Assembly: GCF_902686445.1 (NCBI RefSeq)
Contig: NC_062216.1
Coordinates: 15,273,084 to 15,337,083 of the forward strand
Reading direction: 5' to 3'
Source: Sciurus carolinensis
Taxonomy: Eukaryota > Chordata > Mammalia > Rodentia > Sciuridae
Length of the DNA stretch: 64,000 nucleotides
Shown here: positions 9,642 through 20,612 of the stretch, piece by piece
Layout: every line of letters starts with the position of its first letter
Position numbering within the stretch: the first letter of the stretch is position 1
The notes under the pieces: generated by a model
The model's database searches: none
The model's input: only the letters and a program-made list of their open reading frames with translations
What the model was told of the DNA's origin: nothing
Translations under genes and position numbers: made by a program

Positions 9642-10939
9642 GGGGAGATCATTTTGACCTTCTGTGTGGACAGGGGAGGGGCAGCAGGGAAGGGGACTCC
9701 GGATTCCCCACTCTACCTCTCTGCAAGGGCCGGGCCGGTTTCTATACAAGGATTTCTTCCCTTCCGCAATGCCGCCGCGGCAAGTCCCTGAGCAAATGCC
9801 CAAGGGTGTGCGGGAGAGGCCGGGTTAATTAAAGGCAGCTGAGACGGAGGCTGTTCGTTTCCTGCTGGTCACCTCCCTGAGCCGTACTGGAAGGCAGGCT
9901 ATGTGGACCTGTTCCCTTTTGGTTTCCCTCTGATGGCTACTCCCACCATGTTATCCTTGACCTTCGCCCCCGAGGAGCTGCTTTGCTAGCAGCCAACTTG
10001 AAATCAGGGTGGCAGCCAGCTCCTAGCTCGGATGCACTTGGTCCACGACTGCGTCAGTGCAAAGCAGGCTGGGCTGAGGGAGAGGAGGCGGGAGGCCTGG
10101 GAGGCCACCGGGACGGGTCTGGTGGACCAGGAGGATGTGGACACGCCCAGGACAAACCTGGCACAGTGTCTGGAGGAGGGACCAGGAGATCCAGTGGAGG
10201 GGGTCCTCGGAGAGCAGCCTGGGTAAGAAGGCCCTGCCCAGTCTCAGGGCAAGGAGGGACTTCGGAGGCTGCAGCTAACGAGGAGCAGGGTGGCTCCTGA
10301 AGCTGGCCAGCTTCCAGGCCAGGTGACTGGGGGGTTGTGCCATCTGATGCCAGGGTCGCTCCCGAGAGGCAGTGACAAAACCTCTGGTGTTGTCAAGGAC
10401 CCCTGGCTGAGGGGATGGGGACCTGCCTGACTGGGGGTCAGAAGTGCTGGAGGGAGAGACTGAGGGCAGTCAGGGTGGGCTGAGGCCGGCCCCGTGGGGC
10501 GTGGAGCACTCGGAGGATGTCGTGGGCTGAGGTCTGACAGGCCCTGCAGGAGGCGGGGACCTGCACTCAGAGCTAGGCCTCCAGGGTCCAGGGGCCTTGG
10601 GGCTGCTCAGGCCAAGTGGCCCAGCCATGTCCAGCCACGCCAGCCTGAACCCACGCAGACACAGGCCCCCTTCCTGGCGGGCATTCGGAAACTCAGTCCT
10701 CAGCAGAACCCCTGCAGCCAACCTGTCCGGTCCCGTCCTGGTCCTGACTCGTGGTTGACCAGCTGCAGGGTCCTATGGCCCAGCAGAGAGAAAAAGAAAA
10801 GAGGAAAAGGACCCTTTTGATTCTCTCACAAAGCTGGAGAGACCAGAAGCCCTGGAGAGGGTGCTGAGTTCGGGAACTGTTGCTTCCTAGACGTGCAGTG
10901 TCCTTAACCTCCCGTGTCTTTGAGAAGGGACAATGTGGG
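9642..10939. other. Unique intergenic sequence
   Basis: No gene recognised. A short AT-rich island (GGGTTAATTAAAGGCAGCTG near 9823) stands out from GC-rich flanks. Open frames here (about 100 codons) show no recognisable domain. Confidence 0.5.
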
Positions 10940-11085
10940 ACACCAGTTAGGGCACAAAACTAGGAGCTCTAAGCCCGGCTCTGTCACTAAATGACCACAG
11001 AATATCAAACAAGTCTCTTCCCCTCTCAGGGCCTTATCTTGCCATCTGCAAAAGGACAGTGTGGGGTGAGAGGACCTTCAAAGTT
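10940..11085 (+). repeat. MIR-type SINE fragment
   Basis: CGGCTCTGTCACTAAATGAC, a CAAGTCTCTTCCCCTCTCAG stretch and CATCTGCAAAAGGAC follow the MIR core (TGTGTGACCTTGGGCAAGTC..., then CTCATCTGTAAAATGGG), at the divergence expected of an ancient copy. Confidence 0.65.
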
Positions 11086-12371
11086 CCTGCTGACCCCACA
11101 GGCTCGTGTCTTGGGGCAATCTTAGGACTGCAAAGCAGCAGAAAAGACTTTGTCAGGAGGGAGTGAGGAAAACATGGGTTTCGGTTCTAACTTAACCCTA
11201 TAGTGAAACCCACTGCTAGGATTCAGGGTAAAGTACTCATCCTAAAGGAAGGAGAGGGCATTGCAGGATCTCTGTGCATGGTTGGGCAGGTTGAGCAGTA
11301 AACAACTCTACTAGGTACCATTGGCAGTGAGGTCTCCAGAAAGCATGACAAACCTCCCCAAGGAAGAAGGAGCAAGTGGCTAGGGAGATGAGATGTTTTG
11401 AGGACCATATAGTGTCTACAGGCCCACCATGTACAGCTGCACAGGTTGTGTACTGCACAAGTCCAGTGTGCACATTTAGACTAAAGTAGAGTCATTTCTG
11501 TCTACCTATCTCTAAGACCTATCTCTCGACATCCCTCTTTTGCTTAGAGCTGTTAAGGCCTTTGGGTACTTGTTAACATTTGAGTGTTCCTCTAGTTCAG
11601 GTTGAGACAGAAAAAGGACAATTTCCTTGCTTTGCTATAGGATGCCAAGCACAGTCCAGGAGCAGGAGTCTGTGGTGTCCAGAGGACCTGGAAGTGCAGA
11701 AGTGTCACCTTGGAGGAGGTAGCACCAGTGTCGGAAGACAGGGAGTCCGCCCTTGGGGACGGCCACACACAACTGGGAGGCACTGATTACAGACTGGGGT
11801 CCTTCATTCACAGTCCCTGCCGGTGGCTGTGAAGTTCAGAGTCGCGCTTGGAAGTGAGTCTTGGAGCTGACCCCCAGTCCGGCTGCCTCTTCTCCCTCCA
11901 CGCCCCGGCCTCGCTCTCCTCCTCCATCCTCCAGGAGTGTCTGCGCTGAGTGCAAATCCTCCCCGTCCCAAGACCGACCCGGCTCTTCCCAGCGCTGCTG
12001 CCGCCATGGCAAAGGGAGTCATCGGCTCAGAGCTCCTTCCTCCAGAGAGGGCGACGCGGCTTCTGTTTCTGGGTGTCACCATCAGCTGTGGAGCCTCCTT
12101 GTCACAGCACACCCAAAGGCTCGGGCCAGGGGCGCCTGGGTGTGGTGGCCACGGCTGCTCCCAGGACACAGGGCTTCCTGGGTCAGGGCATCCACGTCCG
12201 CCTCCTTCCTCTCAAGACAGAGGCTGCCGTCTGTGTTCCACAGATGAAGACACGAGTGTGGGAAGACGGGTGACTGGCCCCACGGCCACCGTGCTCACAA
12301 AGGGGCCATGTTGGGGCACCAGGCAGCTGCCCACCAGGGCGTCTGCGAGTGTGATCGGAAGAGGTCCCGGG
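11086..12371. other. Unassigned intergenic sequence
   Basis: No repeat or gene recognised. The 186-codon + frame at 11937-12497 runs into a MIR fragment and has no recognisable domain. Confidence 0.5.
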
Positions 12372-12520
12372 GCAGCGGTGCAGAGTGGAAAGAGAACTAA
12401 TCCGGCGCTCTGCCCGACAGCTGTGCCACCTTGGGCAAGTTACCGTGCTCCTCTGAGCCTCGGTTTTCTCTGTCAGCGAGTTGGCAACCTCTGTTGACCT
12501 CATGAGGTTTCTGGGCAGCT
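12372..12520 (+). repeat. MIR-type SINE fragment
   Basis: CTGTGCCACCTTGGGCAAGT, then CTCTGAGCCTCGGTTTTCTC and TGTCAGCGAG match the MIR core order. Confidence 0.75.
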
Positions 12521-13560
12521 AAACAGGGCGAGTGGGAATTGGGAACCTCTCTTCCATCTCGAGTCATTATCACCCTCCCAAGTGCCCCGAGGAAAGCAAA
12601 TGCCGACATTTTTCCCGTCTGGAGGTCTTCTGAGCTTCCACAAGCCACCAGACTGAGGATGAGCGGGATAGGACACAGGGGGACCCCTGGAGGGGATTTC
12701 CTCTGGTTTTGGCCCAACCGGCTTCCTCTAGTGCTCACCAGGCTACCCAACAGCTAGACTGGGTGAGGGTCCCAGGGCAGAGGGAGGCATCCATCAGGGG
12801 CAGTGGACAGGGCACCACAGGGCAGGACCGTGGCTCCTTTAAGAGGTGTGCCTTCCTGCTGGTCCAGGCAGTGGACAGGTGATGGACGGCCTGAGGAGGA
12901 GGAGGAGGAGGTCACAGCAGGAAGAAGGACGTCCTGGAGAACTGACCAGTTGGCAGAATCTCCGGCAGGTCAATGGAGACCATCTGGGTGGAAGGGCTGC
13001 CCTGGGGGGCTGGGAAGAGCTCCAGGGCTCTTGGGGCCTCGAATGCCCTGCCCCGCCCCCACGGGAGAGGGCAGCGCGGGCTGGAGCCTCTCCCAGGCCG
13101 GCCCAGGACCCTCCCCGCCAGGCCCTCCACGGACCTGAGGGGGTGGTGGGGCGTGATCTGGGTTAGTGTGCTGGTGATCCGAGGGTGGCCCCTGACAACA
13201 CCCGGCAGGGGCTCAGGAGGGTGTGCTCCCATCTGGGGTCCGCGGAGGCCACGTTCTGACTGTCCCCGGGCTTGTCACTGCTAGCCTCTGTGGGCACCCT
13301 CGGGTGACTGCTGGAGGTGGGGCTGCATCCTGCTACCTCACCCGCTCCTGCTCCAGTCCGCCTGGGTCTGGGACGGCCCCATTTTTAGGATGTCCCCATG
13401 TGGGGTGGAGTTGGTCTAGCAGGCTGCAGCTTGGCCCTGGTGACAAAGCTCAGACTCTCCTGCGAAGGGCATCTGCCTCAGTCGAGGGACACGCAGAAGG
13501 ACTCTCTCTGTCTTCACGGGTCCTTCTGGCCAGCTGTCCTGAAGCAGCCTGGGCCCCCAG

Positions 13561-13596
13561 GTCAGCCTGGGGGAGGGGAGGGAGATGTCAGCGGAC
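13561..13596 (+). repeat. 36 bp duplication, copy 1
   Basis: GTCAGCCTGGGGGAGGGGAG then GGAGATGTCAGCGGAC; recurs at 13958 with a single substitution. Flanking sequence on both sides differs. Confidence 0.85.
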
Positions 13597-13957
13597 ATCA
13601 TGAGGGCTACGGGTGGGAGACAGTGGCCTGGGACAGGGGAGTTCCTCTGCCTGATGGCTCCTTGGAAGCACTCCTGGGCCACCTTCACTCTGTAGAGTCT
13701 CCTGCTTCATCCATCATCTCTCTGGCCCTTGCTGTGGGGTGTGACGCCAAGTGCCAGGGTGCCTGCTCTCCTGGCACTAAGGGTGCTGGTCTCGTGACGC
13801 TGACGCTCCAGGCCTCTGGGAGCTGAGGACCCCAGAACCCCTGGCCTGCTGGGAAACCTCTTCTAGGGAGGCCTGCTTCCCAGGGCACCAACTCCAAGCT
13901 TGGCATAAACACCTGATTTTTTTTTGACAGAGATCAAATGAGTTCTTATGTGTCCGG

Positions 13958-13993
13958 GTCAGCCTGGGGGAGGGGAGGGAGCTGTCAGCGGAC
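13958..13993 (+). repeat. 36 bp duplication, copy 2
   Basis: Second copy of the 13561 unit, 397 bases downstream, with C for A at its 25th base. Confidence 0.85.
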
Positions 13994-14346
13994 TGCCCCA
14001 GCCTGCTCCTCCTCAGGAGTCAGGGAGAGCTGAACTGGGGTCCCCAGGGTTGAGGCTGGAGGCTGTGTGACTTGGGGACCCGACTCCTATGTGCTGATCT
14101 GCTTTGAGGCACTCTGAGTGGGGAAGCGGGGAGACCCCGAAATACCTCCCCCAAATAATTCACCCATGATGGCTTCCCTCCAACATGGGCTCATGAAAGA
14201 TTTCATCAGTCCTAAAAGCCTCCCTTGTAAAATGCAAATACCTCTGTAAAGCGGTCATGTCTTGAGTTTACTATCAGCCGGCACCTCGATTACGATTAGG
14301 TTAGCAGGAAATAAGTGACAGTCAGGAATGTGGTGCGTACCGACCT

Positions 14347-14368
14347 TGTGTGTGTGTGTGTGTGTGTG
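14347..14368. repeat. (GT)n microsatellite
   Basis: About 11 uninterrupted TG units followed by GGGTTTGGG. Confidence 0.9.
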
Positions 14369-16279
14369 GGTTTGGGTTGAGGGTGGGAGGTGTATTTTTT
14401 GCACTGATTCCACAAACATCGATCAAGCACTGAGGAAATGCCCAGGAGTGCTCTTGGTCCTGGGGACAGAGAGAACGGAACAGAACGGAAACCTTCGCCT
14501 TCCAGGACTTGGCTTAAAAACGCTCGGGTTCTGACTGGAGGAGACAGCTTCCAGACGGACCGGCCTCTCCTCTCTAAAACCTCCAGGATGAGGGGGAGGC
14601 CATGGGAGGGGCAGAGGAGGAAACAGCACACCCTGCCCCCAGGAGTCCGGCGGGGAATTTGTGGGTCTCCCGGGTGGGCTGTGTTCATGCCGAGGGGCCA
14701 ACAGACACAGCGCTGGGGTGCCGGAGCCCAGAGAAAGGGGGCCGGGTCCACCTGGGCACAGGGGAAGGTTTCCGGGGTGCTGATACAGCAGGACCTGGAC
14801 ATCGGGACGGAGAGAATGATGCTCCAGACCCAGAGACCGAGTTGGATCACTCTAGAGAGTTCCCTGAGTGTGTCTGAGCCGCGGGGACATCCCCGTGGAG
14901 AAGGAGGGGAAGGGACCTGGGCGGGTGGTTCTGAGAGCCTGTGGTCAGGCAGAACCCAGTAGCAGGGAAGCCTAGAGCATCGGCGAGCACAGACCCGTAC
15001 TCAGGCCTACGGGGTGGAGAGAACGGCCCCAGATCCCGCGGTCAGGCAGAGCGGGAACAGAGAGCCTGCGGGGCCTGCGGCTGCTGTCACAGGACAAGGG
15101 TAGGCGCCATCGGAGGTTGTTCTGATGCTGTCCAGGCTAACTCATCCGTCTTCACAGAACCCCGTGAGAGGGTAGCACGTTCTCCCCCGAGGAACCCGAG
15201 GCTCCAGGGTATGCAGTCAGTGCGTGGGGAGCTGAACTGGGACTCAGTGCCTGCTGGGACCGTACCCTTCTCCCTGGAGCTGACGTGGAACCCTGAGTCA
15301 ACTGCTGTGCTGGCTGACTAAGAGGGACTGAGGCCAGTGACTGACTCTGGCATTGAGCTCTTCTCAATTCCCCAGCCCCCCTGTGCTCCCCGAAAGTCTT
15401 GCCAATTTCCCAGGGTCCCCATCAATGATGATTTCTTGCAGACCCTCAAGCAGAGATGAATTCGGGTGGACAGCCAGCTCTGGATGTGGGATGCTGTCCC
15501 GTGCTGATGGCTGTAGCGTGAAAATTCCCACAATGGCCAGTTTCCAGCCATCAGTTGGATCCCAATCAGTTTGCAAAACTGCACAATCCGCACCGAACCC
15601 TCAGTCTGTGCAGACTCCGGTCACTGCACGGCCCCTCTTCCCTCCCGGCTCTGCCCGGCGCCCCCTCCCCCTGCCCAGGCTCCTCACTCACCACCTCTGA
15701 TTAAACTAGGTTCTCATAAATGGGTACGATTTGAAAGTTCTCATCTTGGGAGGCTATTTCCTCCACTCAAAAAGAAATAATAATAAAAGATTCATGGGGT
15801 GCTTCCCACTGTAATCATTTCCTAGAAGGGGCCTTGGTGATTTAGTTCAGATCTTGGTTCTGCAGATGTGGAGAGTCTGCCCCGGGAGTGGCACAGAGGC
15901 ACACAGACAGTAACTCACAGAGTCCAGAAAGCGGGGCTCTCGACTCTGGGTTCCTGGCTCGCTCTTCTGTCACATCTCAGCACACTTCTGGGTTCCTGGG
16001 AGGTGATTCAAAGGCAGATAAGACTTCCACTGTTTAATGGGGAAGATAAAATGGAAATATACAGCCAGCAGAAAAAAATTCAAGATGGCGTTTTGGCTCT
16101 TCCTCACCAGCCTACAGCTTTGAGCCAGAGTCATAAATGCTTTGACTTTAAGCTTTATCATTTTAAAATGCAGAGATTATGAACACTTTCCTCATGTATC
16201 TCACAGGGGTACTGTGAAGACCAAAGGAGATAAATGGGTAGCAAAGTATGTCTAAGATAAGGAAATACAATGGCCCTTA
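14369..16279. other. Unassigned intergenic sequence
   Basis: No gene recognised. Possible weak L2-like remnant at about 14400-14480 (CAAGCACTGAGGAAATG, then CTGGGGACAGAGAGAAC) and MIR-like remnants near 15140-15220 and 16185-16260. The 174-codon frame at 14438-14962 looks random. Confidence 0.4.
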
Positions 16280-17125
16280 AATATACACAACAGTGCTCAA
16301 CCTCATTCAGAATAAGAGAAATGTAAATCAAAATTACACTGTGATAAACAATTTTTTTTCACCTATCAGATTGGCATCAGCCCAGAAAGTTGATAATACC
16401 CTGTAATAGTGATGTTGTAAGGAAATAAGCACTCTCGTCTTTCTCTTGGGAAGACAAATGTGTATAACCTCTATGGAGGGTAATTTGGCAATATCTATCA
16501 ACATTTTAAACACACAATCTTCTGACCTAGCAATTCCACGTCTGGGAATTCAGCCTATAAATATATTTGCATAAGTGCCAAGGATCTGTTTACAGCTCTT
16601 TGTTGCATGATGTTTGCATAGGGAAGAGATTTGAAGTGATATAAATGCTCGTGGGGGGGGTCTCTTTGGACGGAGGGTGTGACCCAGGATAGAGCACTTG
16701 CCTGGTATGCTGGAGGCCCTGGGTTCCATCCCCAGGGATCTTTCTAAGAGGCTTTGATCCATTCATATCAGGGAGAATTACACATCAGTAAAAAGGGAAG
16801 AGGAAGAAAGCTTCCCAATTATGCACAAGACGGGTCATCAAGTGAAGAAAAGCCAGGTACAGGGTGGGGTTTTGTGTTTTAAAAAAGGAAATAGGAATAT
16901 TTGCCTGTGCACACAGAATGAAGCTCCAGAAGCATCTTTGAGACTGTTATGTATAACTAAAACAACAAATAAAAAAATTTTGATGGTTATCTATCAGGGG
17001 CAAGGCTGGCGTCTGGAAGGATAGACAAGGAGATTCTTTGATATTTGCTTTTTACTGTAGATTTTTAAATTTTAGAACAACGTGAATATATTCCCAATTC
17101 AAGAACACACATTAAAAGTTGCTTT
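16280..17125 (+). mobile_element. Old LINE-1 (L1M-type) 3' fragment
   Basis: GCTCAACCTCATTCAGAATA, GAAATGTAAATCAAAATTAC and CTGACCTAGCAATTCCACGT follow the order of the end of LINE-1 ORF2. Downstream sequence resembles an L1 tail (CACATCAGTAAAAAGG, GAAAAAAGC-like spacing, TCTGGAAGGATAGACAAGG). Frames are broken throughout. An ID-type SINE has inserted at about 16671-16745. Confidence 0.7.
16671..16745 (+). mobile_element. ID-type monomer SINE inside LINE-1
   Basis: GGAGGGTGTGACCCAGGATA, GAGCACTTGCCTGGTATGC and GGCCCTGGGTTCCATCCCC give the ID core with the tRNA-like B box (GGTTCCATCC). There is no B1 half. It interrupts the L1 tail. Confidence 0.85.
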
Positions 17126-17128
17126 GTA

Positions 17129-17325
17129 AGCCACATGTGGTAGTGCATACTTGTAATCCCAGCGGCTCAGGAGGCTGAGGCAGGAGGATCGAGAGTTCAA
17201 AGCCAGCCTCAGCAACTTAGTGAGGCTCTTAAGCAACTCAGCAAGACCCTGTCTCTAAATAAGATACAAAAAAGGGCGGGGGTGTGGCTCAGTAGTTAAG
17301 CCCTCCTGGGTTCAGTTCCCAGAAA
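17129..17325 (+). mobile_element. Dimeric B1-ID SINE
   Basis: Left half: CACATGTGGTAGTGCATACT, GTAATCCCAGCGGCTCAGGA, GGCTGAGGCAGGAGGATCG. Middle: CAAAGCCAGCCTCAGCAACT. Right half: GGGGGTGTGGCTCAGTAGTT and CTGGGTTCAGTTCCCAG. Complete two-part squirrel SINE. Confidence 0.95.
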
Positions 17326-17492
17326 GGAAGAAATTGTGAAGCACTATATAGATACTAGTTCCTTGGACTATTACTAATATGAAAGTGAATTAAATTGCAG
17401 GGTATGCAGGAGGCCTAGAAGAGAATTCTTGGGAGTTCTGGAGGGGACAGGAGCAGCATTCCTTGGTGTTCAATTCCAAAAATGGCTGGTCA

Positions 17493-17553
17493 GGGCTGGA
17501 AGCCTGGCTCAATGGCAGAGAGCATGCTCCAGGCCCTGGTTCAAATCCCAGGA
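17493..17553 (+). mobile_element. ID-type SINE monomer
   Basis: GGGCTGGAAGCCTGGCTCAA, TGGCAGAGAGCATGCTCCAG and GGCCCTGGTTCAAATCCCAG form a diverged ID core, 170 bases after the dimeric SINE. Confidence 0.65.
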
Positions 17554-18480
17554 GCCCGTGTTAGCAGGCTGGCCCATGCTGAGCCGGACGGTGAGGGCTG
17601 CTTCTCTTGCCCGGCTGACCATAGCAGTGGTCCTCCTTGGTAGCTGGCTGTCTTGTGGATGACTTGTGCCTGTTTGGACGTTGGTGCCAGGACTCTGCAG
17701 TTTGGAGTTGGCACTGGCAGAGCTGTGTGGGGGCTGGGGTGCCTGTACCACCCTGTCCCTTATGACATGGGCGTGAGCATGAGTGAGTATCCCAGTGTCC
17801 CCAGTGTGAGTGCCCATGTAGACCTCTCGCAGGGCTTTGAGATGGGGACTGTGATGGTCTCCATTCTACAGATGATGAAATTGAGGCACAGAAAGGTCCA
17901 GACCTTGATCCAGGCTGGGCTGCGATTCCGGGCAGACTGGCTCCAGAGTCACCCTCCCCACACCAGGGGCTGCTGCCTCTCCCTGGGAGACCCCCTGCTT
18001 CCTCATCTCCTCTGAGTCCCTCTGGCTCTCTTCCTCCATTCCCCACCATGCTTGGGTTAGTGAGCATCTCTGGATCAGAAAGGAGCCCACTGGCCAGGGG
18101 GATCCTTTGCCTCTGCTGGGTCAGCTCCATGGCAGGCGCTGTGTGGGTAGCGTTCGTGTGGCTGCTCAGACTCCTCCGTCTTTGGGGCCCAAGTCCTGCT
18201 GCTTTTCGTCTCTTCTCTGAGGGGCATCGGAATCCCCTGGAATCCTCCCCCCCCTTGCATCTTGACATCCCAGAAACAAATCCCAGCAGACAGAGGCCTC
18301 TTGTCAATTAGAGAGGCAAGGGCCTTGCTATCTGTGGAGGGATCTGCAGGAGGGGGGCTGCGGCCTGGTGAGAGCATCATGTCTCCAATTAAAGTTCCGA
18401 AGATTCATCTTCGAACTCGGCCCCCCTCAGAAATTGACATTTATTAGGTTGTCAAAGCTGATTTTCTTCCTGCTCCCATT

Positions 18481-18507
18481 TCTTCTCTCTCTCTCTCTCT
18501 CTCTCTG
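18481..18507. repeat. (TC)n microsatellite
   Basis: TCTTC followed by about 11 CT units, then GTATGTGC. Confidence 0.9.
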
Positions 18508-18650
18508 TATGTGCATAGATGTACATATAAATAAATATCTTTATTTTGCTTTTCAAAAATGAAAAATGCAGCATTTACCCTGGGTCCCTGATTCCTACTA
18601 GAGCAGAAGGAGGTGTCCAGGGGACCGAGCTTGGCTGTGCGTGTGTGTGC

Positions 18651-18671
18651 GTCTGTCTGTCTGTCTGTCTG
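18651..18671. repeat. (GTCT)n microsatellite
   Basis: Five GTCT units directly after a short GTGTGTGC run. Confidence 0.9.
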
Positions 18672-19647
18672 AGGGATGGTGAGGAGGCTGTAATCTGGGG
18701 TGGGCCTTCGTAGGGACAGAGGTTGCTGACTGCGTGGTTTTAGGAGTGGCCCACCCACCATCCTAAAAACTATCCTTCCCCCATATACCACTCCACCTGG
18801 GATTGCGCTACTGGGAACTCACTCCCGTGAATTTCCCGTCAGCCCTTTCCCGAGGTCTCTTTTAAACGAGATGTTTCCCCATGAGGGAAACTCACCAAAT
18901 CAGCAACGTCCCAGAAACAGAATTCAGAATGAAGAGATCTTGAAGAATGTCTTGTCCTCTTCTGCAGAGAGGAAGCTGAAGTTTAGGAAGACGGAGGCAT
19001 TTGCCCAAAGTCACGCATCATGTTAGTGACAGTGACATGACTGTCACCCAGCTCCTCTGGCTCCCAGCTTAGTGGGATCTAGTTTTTCAGACTGGTTTTC
19101 TCTGGTGACAAGAAGGAGGGAGGCTGTCTGTCTGCAGGCCCTGGTTGTCTGCATGGGATACTCCATGTCAAGATCTTTCTACTGTATGAGTTTCCATTTT
19201 CATTTTCATATTCTTTCCATTTTTGATTTGAGACATTAAAGGGACATTAAAGGTCTTAACTTTCCTTAAGATGGTATGTACCAAACTTCACTTACCACCC
19301 TCACCTGTACTATTTTTACCGTATTTTTGTGCCACTCCTATTAATGTGACATAATATTTTTCTCCAAATTAACTCATTTTTAAAAAATTTAATCTGTGTA
19401 TCTGAAAAGGAAATGTTGTTTTTGCTGTTGTGCCAGTTATCACTTGCCAGAAATAGATAGCAATCGTAAATATAAATATAATGAAATCACACAACACTCT
19501 TAAAATTTAGCGAGGTGTCTTTCCTGCTGAAAACTCTTAGCCGGAGAGGACCGGTTGCTCTGTGTAACAGGGACAATTAGCAAGTGTTGAAAAGGCATTA
19601 CAAGCTTGCTAGCTCCTGGGGACCTTCTCCTTTGGGTCCTCCGGGTC

Positions 19648-20006
19648 TGTATTAGTTTCTCAGCTGCCACAGACGGAGGGGCTTAAAACAATAGAAATTT
19701 GTTATCACACACGTCAGAGACGGGAAGTCCAAAAGGAAGGTGTCAGAGGGCCCTCGCTCTCTGAAAACTGGAGGGGAGACTCCTTCGATGCCTCTTCCAG
19801 TTTCTGACAGTCTGCTGGGGATTGTCACTGCTCCGGGGCCTCGGCTCTGTGGCCCCTCCCCTGCCTTGGTCAGCACACTGCAGCCTGCCTGTGGTTCTCC
19901 TGTCCTCACCCGTAGGGACCACAGGTCACCCCAGTCTGACCTCATCCTAACTAATGACACTGCTGCAACCTGATTTCCAAATAGGGTCCCTTGCTGACTT
20001 CAGCAT
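19648..20006 (-). mobile_element. MLT1-like MaLR LTR, reverse orientation
   Basis: TGTATTAGTTTCTCAGCTGC, GGGGCTTAAAACAATAGAAA and TTGTTATC then CCAGTTTCTGA correspond to a reversed MLT1 LTR (TTAGTTTCCTATTGCTGC..., GTGGCTTAAAACAACA). It abuts the nested SINE/LTR block at 20010. Confidence 0.75.
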
Positions 20007-20009
20007 TTC

Positions 20010-20612
20010 TTTTTCTTTTTTTTCTCTACCGGGGATGGAACCCAGGGGTGCTCTAAAACAGGGTCTCTGCTTTAGTCAGCTTTTGTGGCTGGACCAAAAG
20101 ACCTGAGGAGAGCACCTTAAAGGAGGAGAAGTTTATTTTGGCTCACAGTTTGAGAGGTTCAGTCCACAGGAGGCTGCTTCCAGAGCTCTGGGCCTGAGGT
20201 GAAGCAGAACATCCTGTTTGAAGGGCATGGAAGAAAGCAGCCTCGGCTGTGATGGCCAGGAAGCAGACAGAGAGCGAGCGAGAGAGGGAGCACTCCGCTC
20301 ATGAGGGACAAAACATAACCCAAAGGCACATCCCTAGTGACCTACTTCCTCCAGCTACACCCAACTTGCCTGCAGTTACTCTTCAGTTAATCTGTATCAG
20401 TGGATTAATCCACTGATGAGGCTATAGCTCTCATTATCCAATAGTTTCACCTCTGAACATTCTTGCATTGTCTTCCTGCACATGAGCTTTTGGGGGTCGC
20501 CTCATATCCACACCATAACAGTCTAAGTTTCCAAGGTTGCCCTCAAACTTGTGATCCTCTTGCCTTGGTCTCCTGAGTCACTAGGATTATAGCCATGAGC
20601 CACCATGCATGG
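20010..20612 (-). mobile_element. Dimeric SINE split by an LTR insertion, reverse orientation
   Basis: Left part 20010-20067 is the reversed ID end (GGGGATGGAACCCAGGGGTG) up to AACAGGGTCTC. Right part 20521-20612 resumes CTAAGTTTCCAAGG...CTTGTGATCCTCTTGCC to AGCCACCATGCATGG. Joined, the two restore the usual order of the reversed B1-like half (GGGTCTCGCTAAGTTGCC). The LTR at 20068-20520 separates them. Confidence 0.88.
20068..20520 (-). mobile_element. Rodent-type MaLR LTR nested in a SINE, reverse orientation
   Basis: A 453 bp element beginning TGCTTTAGTCAGCTTTTGTG and ending CCACACCATAACA (TG...CA ends). The 5-base flanks are GTCTC at 20063 and GTCTA at 20521, a one-mismatch target-site duplication of the size expected for MaLR. 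The interior has AGGAGAAGTTTATTTTGGCT and an AGAGAGCGAGCGAGAGAGGG run. Closely related to the LTRs at 23752 and 43485. Solo, non-coding. Confidence 0.88.

Larger units (their letters stand above)
12521..14346. other. Unique GC-rich intergenic sequence
   Basis: No gene recognised. Contains an exact-length 36-base duplication (13561-13596 and 13958-13993, one mismatch). An AT-richer block at 14140-14330 may be older unique sequence. Confidence 0.5.
17554..19647. other. Mostly unassigned sequence with MIR pieces and microsatellites
   Basis: Holds MIR-like pieces in reverse orientation at about 17855-17935 (ATTCTACAGATGATGAAATT) and 18955-19045 (GGCATTTGCCCAAAGTCACG). Also a TC microsatellite, a GTCT microsatellite and an AT-rich block (19180-19500) I cannot name. 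The 248-codon - frame at 17561-18307 crosses no recognisable domain. Confidence 0.45.

Noticed and set aside
16280..17125. Possible functional LINE-1
   Set aside because: Only the 3' part is present, all frames are broken and other elements have inserted into it.
17270..17325. tRNA-like B box resembling a tRNA gene
   Set aside because: Part of the ID half of SINEs (same in all reversed copies); no cloverleaf of a true tRNA can be drawn.
17561..18307. 248-codon open frame, - strand
   Set aside because: Runs from a SINE-adjacent region into unrelated sequence, has no recognisable domain, and its residue mix (S, G, R, Q rich) is typical of GC-rich chance frames.
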